Of a stretch of DNA of 64,000 nt, positions 1 through 9,379 are shown one piece after another (position 1 is the first letter of the stretch; every line of letters begins with the position of its first letter). The stretch comes from Gonocerus acuteangulatus (taxonomy: Eukaryota; Arthropoda; Insecta; Hemiptera; Coreidae), in the NCBI GenBank assembly GCA_946811695.1, contig OX328128.1, positions 81,226,917 through 81,290,916 on the forward strand, read 5' to 3'. Position numbers and translations under genes: made by a program. Under the pieces are notes generated by a model that saw only the letters and a program-made list of their open reading frames with translations, was not told the origin of the DNA and made no database searches.

Positions 1-454
1 GTCGAATCGAAAGAGAGAGAGAGAGCGTTCCAGAAGGAGGAGGCTCGGGAGATGAAGGAACGGTCGAAGAAGGCTGTTTTATGAGTGGGAGGATAGAGTC
101 GGAGGGACGGGAACGGGTACCACGGGAATGGACAGAGGATTTAAACTGAAGGAGGTTGTAGATATAGGAAGGGGATTTGGAAGAAATGGTTTGGTAAAGG
201 AAGGAACCTAGGAAGTATTGTCGTCGAATTGATGGAAATAGCCACTTCAATTTGGAATACCGGTGAGAAATATGGGCATCCCTGGGGGTATTGAGGATAA
301 ATCAGGGAAAACTGCTCAGTAATTAACCGTTCCAAAGTATAAATAATTTCATTCAAAGTTCCTTTGAAAATATATCGACACAATAATAACATGATATTTC
401 TATAGTATTTTCCACTCCTCCCAGACCTTTTCATATTCGACACACTTTTACATT
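1..454. other. Unassigned sequence at window edge
   Basis: The first 108 bases on the plus strand read open with a Lys/Glu/Arg-rich peptide before a stop, which could be the end of an exon or chance in a GA-rich stretch. A 100-residue open frame on the minus strand (141-443) resembles no family I recognise. I see no promoter, splice context or repeat that decides the matter. Confidence 0.3.
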
Positions 455-690
455 ATTCGCCACTGCTTCATGATCTGTCCAGATGCCTTATTAAAAATTC
501 CTGTACGAGGCTCGTCTTCAAGCTTTCGGTTTGCCACTCGAAATCGTAAAACCACCGTTGCACTTGTCGCTCACTATTGATTTTTTCGCCATATATTTCC
601 ACAAGCTTTCGAAAAGTTCAAGCAGCATTTTCTCCTTTATCTAATTCCCAAATCATAACATGGCCTAAGTGGCATCTTGAGAGATCCATT
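455..690 (-). pseudogene. Mariner-like transposase N-terminal fragment (decayed)
   Basis: Read on the minus strand, this stretch gives pieces of the N-terminal helix-turn-helix region of a mariner transposase: a KGENAA motif, then KLVEIYGEKINSERQVQRWF, then in another frame RFRVANRKLEDEPRTG. In mariner transposases this region binds the terminal inverted repeats, and the order and spacing (SER..VQRWF..RF, then EDEPR.G) match. There is a stop right after the first motif and a frame change after the WF pair, and no DDE catalytic part follows. It is therefore a short dead relic. I could not see terminal inverted repeats around it. Confidence 0.6.
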
Positions 691-1100
691 TCAAATGAAA
701 TTCCAACAGAGAATAAATAAGTTTGACCAACAAAAAGGGATAAATAGAAGTGTATTTACTGCATAAATAAACAAAGTATGTTAACAAAAATAAATTTAGA
801 AGTAGGGATTTGTAATTAAACATCTTTGTTAGTTAAACATTGACCCAATCGAGAGTCCTAATAAATTAAAAAAAAAAAAAAACCAGTTCTGTAGCAGGCC
901 ACAAGAGCCCAGACTGATACGGTTGAGGTTTATGACTCTTGGTCATAAAATCTCTTGAATGGGGTAGCAAAATCGTGGTAATTGGAGGGTAACCATTCGC
1001 AAGCCAAATAAATTATCTACAAGAAATTATATTCTGCAAATTAGTTGAGGGTTAATTCTCTCCTAGTAGACACCATTCTTTGTCACAAATCACTGTCCTT
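691..1100. other. No recognisable feature
   Basis: AT-rich sequence with a short A-run near 870. I see no coding frame, RNA gene or repeat boundary here. Confidence 0.5.
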
Positions 1101-2115
1101 AAACATCATAGTAGCCTAGAAATACATCAAACATCATAGTAGCCTAGAAATACATCAAACATCATAGTAGCCTAGAAATACATCAAACATCATAGTAGCC
1201 AAGAAATACATCAAACATCATAGTAGCCTAGAAATACATCAAACATCATAGTAGCCTAGAAATACATCAAACATCATAGTAGCCTAGAAATACACCAAAC
1301 ATCATAGTAGCCTAGAAATACATCAAACATCATAGTAGCCTAGAAATACATCAAACATCATAGTAGCCTAGAAATAAATCAAACATCATAGTAGCCTAGA
1401 AATACATCAAACATCATAGTAGCCTAGAAATACATCAAACATCATAGTAGCCTAGAAATACATCAAACATCATAGTAGCCTAGAAATACATCAAACATCA
1501 TGGTAGCCTAGAAATACATCAAACATCATGGTAGCCTAGAAATACATCGAACATCATAGTAGCCTAGAAATACATCAAACATCATAGTAGCCTAGAAATA
1601 CATCAAACATCATGGTAGCCTAGAAATACATCAAACATCATAGTAGCCTAGAAATACATCAAACATCATAGTAGCCTAGAAATACATCAAACATCATGGT
1701 AGCCTAGAAATACATCAAACATCATGGTAGACTAGAAATACATCAAACATCATGGTAGCCTAGAAATACATCAAACATCATAGTAGCCTAGAAATACATC
1801 AAACATCATAGTAGCCTAGAAATACATCAAACATCATGGTAGCCTAGAAATGACTGAGAACACCATGGTAGCCTAGAAATACATCAAACATCATGGTAGC
1901 CTAGAAATACATCAAACATCATAGTAGCCTAGAAATACATCAAACATCATGGTAGCCTAGATATACATCAAACATCATAGTAGCCTAGAAATACATCAAA
2001 CATCATGGTAGCCTAGAAATGGCTGAGAACTTCATGGTAGCCTAGAAATACGTCAAACATCATGGTAGCTTAGAAATACATCAAACATCATGGTAGCCTA
2101 GAAATGACTGAGAAC
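1101..2115. repeat. 28-bp minisatellite, about 36 copies
   Basis: A head-to-tail array of a 28-base unit that contains the core CATCATAGTAGCCTAGAAAT. Most copies differ by one or two bases, commonly an A/G change giving CATGGTAGCC. Near 1850, 2020 and 2105 the second half of the unit is replaced by a variant containing ACTGAGAAC or GCTGAGAAC, so at least two unit types are mixed toward the right end. There are no spacers and no coding potential. Confidence 0.95.
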
Positions 2116-2328
2116 AAATACTTACAAAGAAAATGTCTATATAAGAATGAAGTGGCTTCCCGTCGGGATATTGAAATGAAAAAATACCATGGTTACTTTG
2201 AATAAAATGCCAATTTTCGTATTCTCCCTTTCATTAGAAGGGGCTGGATTTAGCTGCTTGATTGTGGACAGGCTGTTTCAACTCGCATTGATTGTGTTCT
2301 GAGCGCGGTCCGACGCGCGGCTGAAAAA
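2116..2328. other. Spacer between minisatellite and A1
   Basis: Unassigned sequence. A 67-residue frame on the minus strand runs into the A1 element and is not credible as a gene. Confidence 0.4.
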
Positions 2329-3170
2329 CGTCCGACTCCCAAGAACTACATAATCTTAGCACGGTTCCGTTCTTATCCCTAATGTCATCCGGAAAGGTTG
2401 AAATAGGAATAGTTATAATTTTCGTAAGACCTTTCATGAAATAGTTTATGACCCCAAATTGGTCACGCCTTCAAGGGTTCATACCTCATACCTGACAAAG
2501 AAAAATGACTCCCTGGCCTTGTCAAGGTTCGCTCTAGAAACACTACTTCCTGTTTCTTGTTTTCTTTTACTATAATACTAATTTTACTCATAAATGCAAT
2601 TTCAAAAAATAATCAATTAAAAACTGATTTAAAGAAGACAAAACCCCTTTCAAAATAACAAAACAAACACATTTGAAGTTTTAAGCACTTATTTCTCTGA
2701 TTAACATCGCCTAATCGAAAACTGCTTTAGTATATTTTTTGTAGAGCATTTAGTAAGCTTTCGAATGGTAACCTTCCGCTTACCAAGATTTCCAAACCGT
2801 TTTCGAGCTATTAAGGAAAATAGCTTAGAAGGAAGTTCCCAAAAACTTTTCATGTCTTTAAATAAAATATTTTATTCTAATCCTTCTTTAACTCCAAACG
2901 TAACCAAAATTTAAACATCTTTGTTCATATGAATTTCAAACACGCAGAAAATATTTTAACTGAATCCCATGATTCTAAGTACCTAAACCAAAAACATTAT
3001 TTACAAACTATCTTTCAACTTTTCTCAAAAATACTATCTTTCAACTTCTCTCTAAAAACCATGTTCCGGTGATCGGATTTTACTGGTTAACAATCTTGAT
3101 CTTTTAAATTAGACGAAAGATTTTTGTACCAAATTTCATAAAAATCGGACAGACATATATATATATATAT
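2329..3170 (-). mobile_element. HINE-like family A, copy A1 (truncated)
   Basis: Begins with the family A terminus (GTCCGACTCCCAAGAACT, then CTTAGCACGGTTCC) and carries the internal blocks shared with A2-A5: TAAGCACTTATTTCTC, AGTAAGCTTTCGAATGGTAA, a GTTTTCGAG block and CCAAATTTCATAAAAATCGG. It stops at a short TA run, so the TTTTAGC end is missing. The orientation given puts the TTTTAGC end first. It has no coding capacity and is presumably moved in trans, if at all. Confidence 0.6.
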
Positions 3171-3371
3171 TTAGATGGAACGGCATTTTTCTCCAGCGGT
3201 GGTACTCCGCCTCACTTCTTCCTGGGATATTTCGATGGGTTCATCTCCATCTTCGTCAGCCAAGAGTACAAGAAGTACCTGGCTGACGAAGATGGAGATG
3301 AACCCATCGAAATATCCTAGGAAGAAGTGAGGAGGAGTACCACCGCTGGAGAAAAATGCCGTTCCATCTAA
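3171..3371. repeat. Near-perfect 92-bp hairpin (foldback)
   Basis: The left arm (3171-3262) and right arm (3280-3371) are reverse complements with about two mismatches, separated by a 17-base loop (AGAGTACAAGAAGTACC). The arms start at TTAGATGGAACGGC and end at its complement. An open frame crosses each arm, but only because the arms mirror each other. The structure abuts the TA tract that truncates A1. It could be a snap-back MITE or a template for a long hairpin RNA; no flanking duplication is clear. Confidence 0.9.
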
Positions 3372-3405
3372 AAATATCATCCCAGCGACGAAAAATAAAC
3401 ATCAA

Positions 3406-3411
<6 letters not shown>

Positions 3412-3459
<48 letters not shown>
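3412..3459. repeat. (TA)n microsatellite
   Basis: Uninterrupted TA dinucleotides. Confidence 0.98.
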
Positions 3460-3462
<3 letters not shown>

Positions 3463-4036
3463 AACTGCGCTTTTTTTAGTGTCATTTGAATAGCTTCGAA
3501 TAGGAATACCAAGGGTTTTGCCTTAATCAAACGTAAAAAATGTGAACATATTTAAAAATGTACAAATAAAAACAAGTTCTTAGGCACATCATGTTTTATT
3601 TTCTTTTTGACTATTTAGAGGTGTGGAAATACAACTACAAATTTTCTGAGAAACGTTTAGAACCTGTTATTTATTCTGAAAAACTGTGGTCTTACTGATT
3701 CGCAAGTTTTCCCAAAAGCCGTCTATAAATGGAGTAAAGCTAGTCCCTGTTTATTCAGAGAGAAAACTTGTTTCATTCGAATTGCTATTCATGCCTTCCA
3801 AGGTAGAGCGGAGAACTATAAAAAAAGGGACCTGCCTTTTATGTGTGGTATAAAAAGGAATAAAAACCTACGCCCTTCCACCCCCCGGTAAGGACTAGAG
3901 CCAGCCTTAAGCTAAAGCTGAGCCTACCCTAAGGACTATCTTGGTCCTACACTCCCAAGGACATGGTTAGGCTGGGTTTTGCTCGGCAAGCAACAATCTA
4001 ACTTCTACAATAAATCTAGGGCACTCTTACAACGTT

Positions 4037-4116
<80 letters not shown>

Positions 4117-4177
4117 GTAAATAGATAGATAGATAAAATTCTGTATTTTGTTTGAAAAACAGTTACAGGGGTCTGGC
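3460..4177. other. Unassigned, with a second (TA)n tract
   Basis: Non-coding sequence that includes a CT/AG-rich stretch at 3880-4010. A TA microsatellite at 4041-4104 leads into ATAGATAGATAG. I recognise no gene. Confidence 0.5.
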
Positions 4178-4758
4178 TGGTACTTACGTATTAGCGTCAA
4201 AGCAGGTTAAAGAGTCGGGTCTCAGAGAGCTGGATCAAGGAGTCAAATCAGTTTTTTTCCAATATGGCGACGGGATTATCAACGATTTGGGTTAACTAGA
4301 GTTATGATATAACCTTTAGCTAGCGAAAACGCGTAGCACTTATTTTAATAGCATAATTGCTATGCGTTTCCGCTCGCTACGCTCGCTCAAGGTTATATCA
4401 AAACTCTAGTCAATCCAACTCGTTGATAATATAGATCAAGGATGGTTTTTCGCTGGATAATGGACTGATAAACGATTTCGCATTGCTTCGAAACAGTAGC
4501 TTTCATCCTAGCTATTCTGTTGTCGCTAACTCGCACAAAAACTGAAATCGCGTAACTAAAAAAACAACAACAATTGCGTGGGTAAATAAAGCACAAATGA
4601 ATTGCATTAAAAAGACAAAGGGAACAAGATGGCTACTATAAACACAATAGATGATATCTCTGATAGTGATTGACCAATAGAAATGCGTTATCCATGATCC
4701 AGATCTCTGAAAGAGACCCGCCTCTTTAACCTGCTTTGACGCTAATACGTAAGTACCA
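4178..4758. mobile_element. Nonautonomous TIR element F
   Basis: The two ends are inverted copies over about 60 bases: the left end starts TGGTACTTACGTATTAGCG and the right end finishes with its complement CGTAAGTACCA. The subterminal GCAGGTTAAAGAG... and its inverse also match. Inside, CTAGAGTT...TATAACC and CGCTCGCTACGCTCGCTC form a second inverted pair around 4300-4410. At 581 bp it has no transposase, so it is a MITE-like element whose superfamily I cannot assign. No unambiguous target duplication is visible. Confidence 0.75.
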
Positions 4759-4768
4759 TTACTTGCTA

Positions 4769-5092
4769 CTATTCAAAAAGCACAAACGGTCTTGTCATTA
4801 GAGCTTCCATGGTGAAGCGGAAGAGCCTGAACATTGAGTCCTTATTCGAAGGTGAAAGAATCAATGTGAGATTGTCTTCATCAACTTCTGGATGGATATC
4901 TTGAATATATGTAGTGCGGGCAGATCTGTAGATTGGGCATTCCAGGAGAAAATGGGCGAGTGTCTCGGGTTTCCGGAGGCTGCATATAGTGCAATCTAGT
5001 CCTGTGTGGAACCTGTAGGAGGTGCCTTTAAGATAAAGCCTCAACTCCGAGTCCCTTGAGAGTCTGAGCTGCATGAGGGCTCTCTTCCATTC
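4769..5092 (-). pseudogene. LINE ORF2 C-terminal fragment
   Basis: About 105 codons read on the minus strand end just after the motif CTICSLRKPETLAHFLLECP, the cysteine-histidine tail (C-x2-C...H-x4-C) found at the C terminus of many non-LTR retrotransposon polyproteins. Nothing of the reverse transcriptase is present, and the frame runs upstream directly into a TA microsatellite at 5094. It is a 5'-truncated, non-functional remnant. The clade cannot be set from this piece alone. Confidence 0.65.

Positions 5093-5093
<1 letters not shown>

Positions 5094-5156
<63 letters not shown>
5094..5156. repeat. (TA)n microsatellite
   Basis: TA dinucleotides directly abutting the LINE fragment. Confidence 0.97.
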
Positions 5157-5159
<3 letters not shown>

Positions 5160-5592
5160 TAAATCTCACGAAAGATAGGAATATGGTTTACTGGAAAAAA
5201 TAATTTACAAATACGTTCATCTTCCTTTATTAAACCCTTATTTCATTTTCTTGTGCTATAGAATTCTGGGAAAGCATTTGAATTCAATCATCGAAGTAAT
5301 AAAATGGACGGTGTAATGTTCCGAAAGACAAATTATCATATCGTCCCTACCATGTCAAACTATCGAATATGAAAATTGGAGCAGCCTAGCGAACGAACAT
5401 ATTCAAAAAATTGACGAAGTAATATATTGAAAAATGATATTATTCCATACTTTATTTAAAGGTTTAAAGGCTAATAATACCAACCAAGGTGAGGAATAAC
5501 CCTTCAAAGCTTATTATATCATGTCGACGTTTCGGTCTATTCGTCCATCTTCAGGAGTGCCTTTTTTAACATTACTTACTTACAGACGGGCA
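5157..5592. repeat. Repeat block with 3'-end motif of family C
   Basis: Holds ATATCGTCCCTACCATGTC near 5340, a segment seen again at 6788 and inverted at 7788. From about 5480 it holds the minus-strand copy of a recurring end: CTGAAGATGGACGAATAG, then CGAAACGTCGAC, then ATAATAAGC. It looks like the 3' end of the LINE fragment that follows. Confidence 0.55.
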
Positions 5593-6104
5593 CTACAGTC
5601 CGTGAAGGACCAAGGCCTCAGCCAACAGCTTATTCCAGGCATCTCTATCTGTTGCAAAACGCCTCCAACGTCGGATTCCTATCTCCTTCAAATCCTTCTC
5701 CACGTCGTCCAGCCAGCGTTGGTTAGCTGCCCATGCCTCGCTTCCATATGTGACCACTGGGCGAATAACTGTCTTATAAATATGGACCTTTGCCTTCCTG
5801 GAGAGCCCCTTGAACCTCAACACTTTCTGCACCCCAAACAGACACCTATTTCCTGCAGCGATTCGGGCTTTAATGTCTGGCACTACACTACACTCAGCTG
5901 AAATTATGCTTCCCAAGTACTTGAACTGACTGCAGCTTTTGAAGGTAACACCTCCAAATTCTACTGGTTCTTCTTCGTCATTCTGTGTTTCTTTTGGTGT
6001 GCCCATGTACGCAGTCTTGCCTTCATTGATTTCTAGTCCAAATTCCATGGCCGCACTAAGAGATTCTTCCAGGGCGCCCGCTAATTTTTTAACCGGAGGG
6101 GGGG
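5593..6104 (-). pseudogene. LINE reverse transcriptase C-terminal part, internally deleted
   Basis: The minus-strand frame shows the end of the reverse transcriptase thumb and connection of a LINE: GLEINEGKTAYMG, FKYLGSIISAE, AGNRCLFGVQKVLRFKGLSR, then IYKTVIRPVVTYGSEAW. This is followed directly by WLDDVEKDLKEIGIRRWRR and ATDRDAWNKLLAEA. In complete relatives these last two blocks are separated by tens of residues, so an in-frame internal deletion of the C-terminal region is likely. The frame is open from about 6104 (VKKLAGALEESLSAAM leads into it) and is cut upstream at a G/C run. There is no catalytic FADD box, so the copy is dead. The clade may be RTE- or CR1-like and is not resolved. Confidence 0.75.
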
Positions 6105-6179
6105 GGGGGTCCCAGCCATTGCTTTTTCATAAAAGAAAGCTCCAAATGAGACGATTAAGAAAGGATAAAACAAACAACC

Positions 6180-6830
6180 TGCGCCTAGGCACCTGGAATT
6201 TTTTAACATTAGCTTGATTAATAGTTTAACAGAATGGTTGTCTTCTTCTTTATTAATATTTTCTGCAAATACTCCTTTGAAATGGATCCTTTCCTCTTCC
6301 ATTTACTATAATATTTTGATGAATAGGTGAAGGGTATTAATTTATAATGCTAACCAAGGTGAGGAATAACCCTTCAAAGCTCAAAATATTCTTTTATTAT
6401 ATCATCTCAACGTAGGGAGTAGAAGGAGTATTGGCAGACGATATTAATAAAGAAGAAGACAAGCATTATGTTAATCTATTAACCAAGCTAATGTTAAAAA
6501 AGGCACTCCTGAAGATGGACGAATAGTCCAAAACGTTGAGATGATATAATAAAACTATATTTTGAGCTTTGAAGGGTTATTCCTCACCTTGGTTGGCATT
6601 ATAAATTAATACCCTTCACCTATTCATCAAAATATTATAATAAATGGAAGAGGAAAGGATCCATTTCAAAGGAGTATTGGCAGAAGATATTAATAAAGAT
6701 GAAGACAACCATTCTGTTAAAGTATTAACCAAGCTAGTGTTAAAAAAGGCACTCCTGAAGATGGACAAATAGTTCGAAACGTTGATATTATATCGTCCCT
6801 GCCATGTCAAACAATCGAATATGCAAAATC
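6180..6830. repeat. Family C inverted and tandem repeat block
   Basis: A block of about 165-230 bp (TTTGAAGGGTTATTCCTCACC...CCTATTCATCAAAATATT...GGATCCATTTCAAAGGAGTATTGGC...) lies inverted at about 6196-6405 and direct at about 6565-6810. A partial direct copy lies between them (6430-6560). Each copy that reaches its end carries CTGAAGATGGAC followed by a GAAACGTTGA-like box. The arrangement is a large imperfect palindrome. The short frames inside are repeats of one another and not a gene. Confidence 0.75.
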
Positions 6831-6839
6831 TTGTTTTTA

Positions 6840-6925
6840 GATTCGGGACTTAGCTCTTGGATTGCGGGTGATACAGCTTGTCGCAAATTGTCGCAACTCT
6901 AACCCCTTTATAGAGTAGCCTTTAA
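6840..6925. repeat. Left arm of an inverted pair flanking B1
   Basis: This stretch (ATTGCGGGTGATACAGCTTG, then TCGCAACTCTAACCCC) recurs in inverse orientation at about 7900-7985, on the far side of B1. Confidence 0.65.
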
Positions 6926-6954
6926 TGCCTTAAATAAAGTATGGAATAAGACCA

Positions 6955-7075
6955 TTTTTAGCACTTTCCTCCGAAGGAAAGTAGCTATTGAGGTTGCTCT
7001 CATGATGGAATTTTTGAAAAATTTCTTCAAATCTTTATCGATCCTACCTAGTAGACACCGAAAATGACCCCCGTT

Positions 7076-7151
<76 letters not shown>

Positions 7152-7721
7152 CTGTTAACACGATAGCGGCCAGAGTTTTTGTTTTTTCTTCATGAAACTT
7201 GGTATATAGCATTCAATTAGCAAACGATTGAACGAGTTCGTTAACCACCAAAATCGGTCCACCGAAAGGGGGGGTTTACCCCGAACCCAAATCACTAATT
7301 TGACCATGCCAGCCGTAATATTTCTTATATTTCAACGAAACTTGGTATTCGTAGGGGTAATATAAAGAGAATAGTGAGATGTAAAAATAAACTAAATCGG
7401 TTCATTAGGAGGGGGGGGGTTTACACCGGACTCAAATTACAAATATACTCATACCGGTTGTACTTTCTGCTGTATTTTAACGAAACGCGGTACACGTCGT
7501 AGGTAACTCATGAGAAAGACGTTTGTAAAAATGATCTAAATCGGTCTATCGGAAAGGGGGGTTTACTTTGTAATATATTTCAATAGAATAGCCCGCCAGG
7601 CGTAGGTTCGCAAGGCCGCCGCAAAGAGCGTTTTCTACCACTGAAGAGAGAGAGAAATTATTCTGGAAAGCATAATTCTGAGGAAAGTGCTTAGTTATGC
7701 AGCTCCTGCGTGGCGGACTTT
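6955..7721 (+). mobile_element. HINE-like family B, copy B1
   Basis: The left end TTTTTAGCACTTTCCTCCG leads into the hairpin GAAGGAAAGTAGCTA, then ATGACCCCCGTTAAAA, then (TA)n and TGTGTCTGTTAACACG. Next come two to three tandem sub-units with CGAAACTTGGTATTCGTAG and a G-run. The right end is GAGGAAAGTGCTTAG, then GCAGCTCCTGC and CGGACTTT. The CTTTCCTC / GAGGAAAG pair makes subterminal inverted repeats. The copy is shorter than B2 because sub-units and much of the 3' region are missing. Confidence 0.8.
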
Positions 7722-7998
7722 GATTATATCATATCGTCAATGGATAAAATATGTTGGTTCCTATTTTGCTCCGATTTGCATATTCGTTAGTTTGACATTG
7801 CAGGGACGATATAATTAAAGTATATTTTGAGCTTTGAAGGATTATTCCTCACCTTGGTTGGTACTATAAATTAATAATTTATAATTCACCTATTCATGAA
7901 AATGTTTAAAGGCTATTCTGAAGGGGTTAGAGTCGTGAAAATTTGCGACAAGCCGTATCGTCCACAATCCAAGTCTGGAATCTGAAAGCTATAGGCGA
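7722..7998. repeat. Family C remnants and right arm of the B1-flanking inverted pair
   Basis: Holds an inverted copy of the ATATCGTCCC segment near 7788-7815 and a family C piece (TTTGAAGGATTATTCCTCACC) near 7835. The inverse of the 6840-6925 stretch lies at about 7900-7985. Confidence 0.6.
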
Positions 7999-8868
7999 CC
8001 GTTGAATAGTGTTGTAAAAGAGCGCGCCTTTAAGGCTAGAAAGCGCGGCTCCAAAAAGCTCGAGCTTGGGCAGGGCCTTGAAGGCTCGCCTCGGTAGAAG
8101 GCGCATGCTTTGAAGCTTTTTACTTTTAATTTCCAAAATGGCGGACGGCGGGCAAACAGCTGTTTCATGAAATATACTTTGGTAGATTCGTCCTAAATTG
8201 TTTCCGCCACACTGAAATTATTCGCTAGCAATTAAATTTATCATGACATCGATAAACTAGATTATATGGATCACTAATCGGTTAAAAATAGTAACTTATT
8301 CTAAAAAATAAATTCTGTTAGACGGTGATGGCAACACTGTATGACTTCTTAACTGTATGACACTGTCACACTTTTATCTCCCTTAAATAATAAAAGTCCA
8401 TACAATTTTTCATTCAGATTTTAATCCTTTAGAATACAGAATTTAAAAAATCAGCTAATTGAAGCACTTTATTTAGCGTAATCATTAACGATGTCAACTG
8501 AACTCTGTTGAATTTTAATAAATTACAAATGAAGCAAAATAAGAATTATCAGAGATAACAGCTAAATTATATGTCACCAACAAATCGAAATTAATAAAAT
8601 TTAATAATTAAAGAGTAAGTAATTATTGTATAGACATAATCTATTAAAGCACTAGAAAGCGTTTGACTATAACCGTGCTTGCCGAAGCTCTACCTTCCCA
8701 GGGCTCCAGGGAGAACCTTGCCGAACCTTCAGGGCTTGATAAGGTTAGGATGGAGCCTCACTCCCGAGCCTTCATCGAGCCTTCATAGCTCGGGCTGTAG
8801 AGGTTAGGTTCAAGGTTCAGGCCTCAAGCCTCTAGTCAGGGCTCGCTTTTAACAACACTACCGTTGAA
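7999..8868. mobile_element. Nonautonomous hAT element with 8-bp target duplication
   Basis: The element proper is 8007-8860 (854 bp). Its left end TAGTGTTGTAAAAG and right end CTTTTAACAACACTA are inverted repeats. Both sides carry the identical octamer CCGTTGAA (7999-8006 and 8861-8868). An 8-bp duplication with a TAGTGTTG-type end is the hallmark of the hAT superfamily. There is no transposase. The inside is rich in short palindromic GAGCC/GGCTC words near both ends (8020-8110 and 8690-8850), probably subterminal repeats. Confidence 0.88.
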
Positions 8869-9194
8869 TTATAGAAAGTGTTGATCATCGGGATTGAGTC
8901 ACTTGATTGAATAAAAAGTACATTTTACTGTTAAAGTGAGTTTATTTCTGACAAAGTTTTGACTTGATATAAAAGCCTTCTTCTGGGCTATGGAGGAGAG
9001 GGAGAACTGTCCTGTTTCGTGGAGGTTACATTTCTGAAGATAGGAAGATGGTCAAGACCATCAATCGGACCATCCTTCCCGTCTTCGAAAATTTAGCCTT
9101 CACAGGACAGTTCTCCCTCTCCTCCATAGTCCTGGAGAAGGCTTGCAAGTCGAAACGTTGGCGTTAATAAACACATTTTAACTATACAATGTAG
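8869..9194. repeat. Imperfect hairpin (8975-9143) and flank
   Basis: The stem CTATGGAGGAGAGGGAGAAC (from 8988) pairs with its complement ending at 9129. An inner stem pairs GAAGATAGGAAGATGGTC with GACCATCCTTCCCGTCTTC. Just beyond the hairpin lies CTGGAGAAGGCTTGCAAG, then TCGAAACGTTGGCG and TTAATAAA, a member of the recurring 3'-end motif described in the findings. The stretch TTGATCATCGGGATTGAG at 8881 recurs inverted at about 10416-10452. Confidence 0.75.
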
Positions 9195-9329
9195 TTTTTA
9201 GCACTTTCCTCCGAAGGAAAGTAGCTATTGAGGTTGGACTCATGACGGAATTTTTGAAAAATTTCTTCAAATCTTTATCGATCCTACCTAGTAGACACCG
9301 AAAATGACCCCCGTTAAAATTTATATATA

Positions 9330-9379
<50 letters not shown>

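Noticed and set aside
5521..6217. Plus-strand frames over the 5.6-6.1 kb LINE fragment
   Set aside because: Shadows of the minus-strand reverse transcriptase piece.
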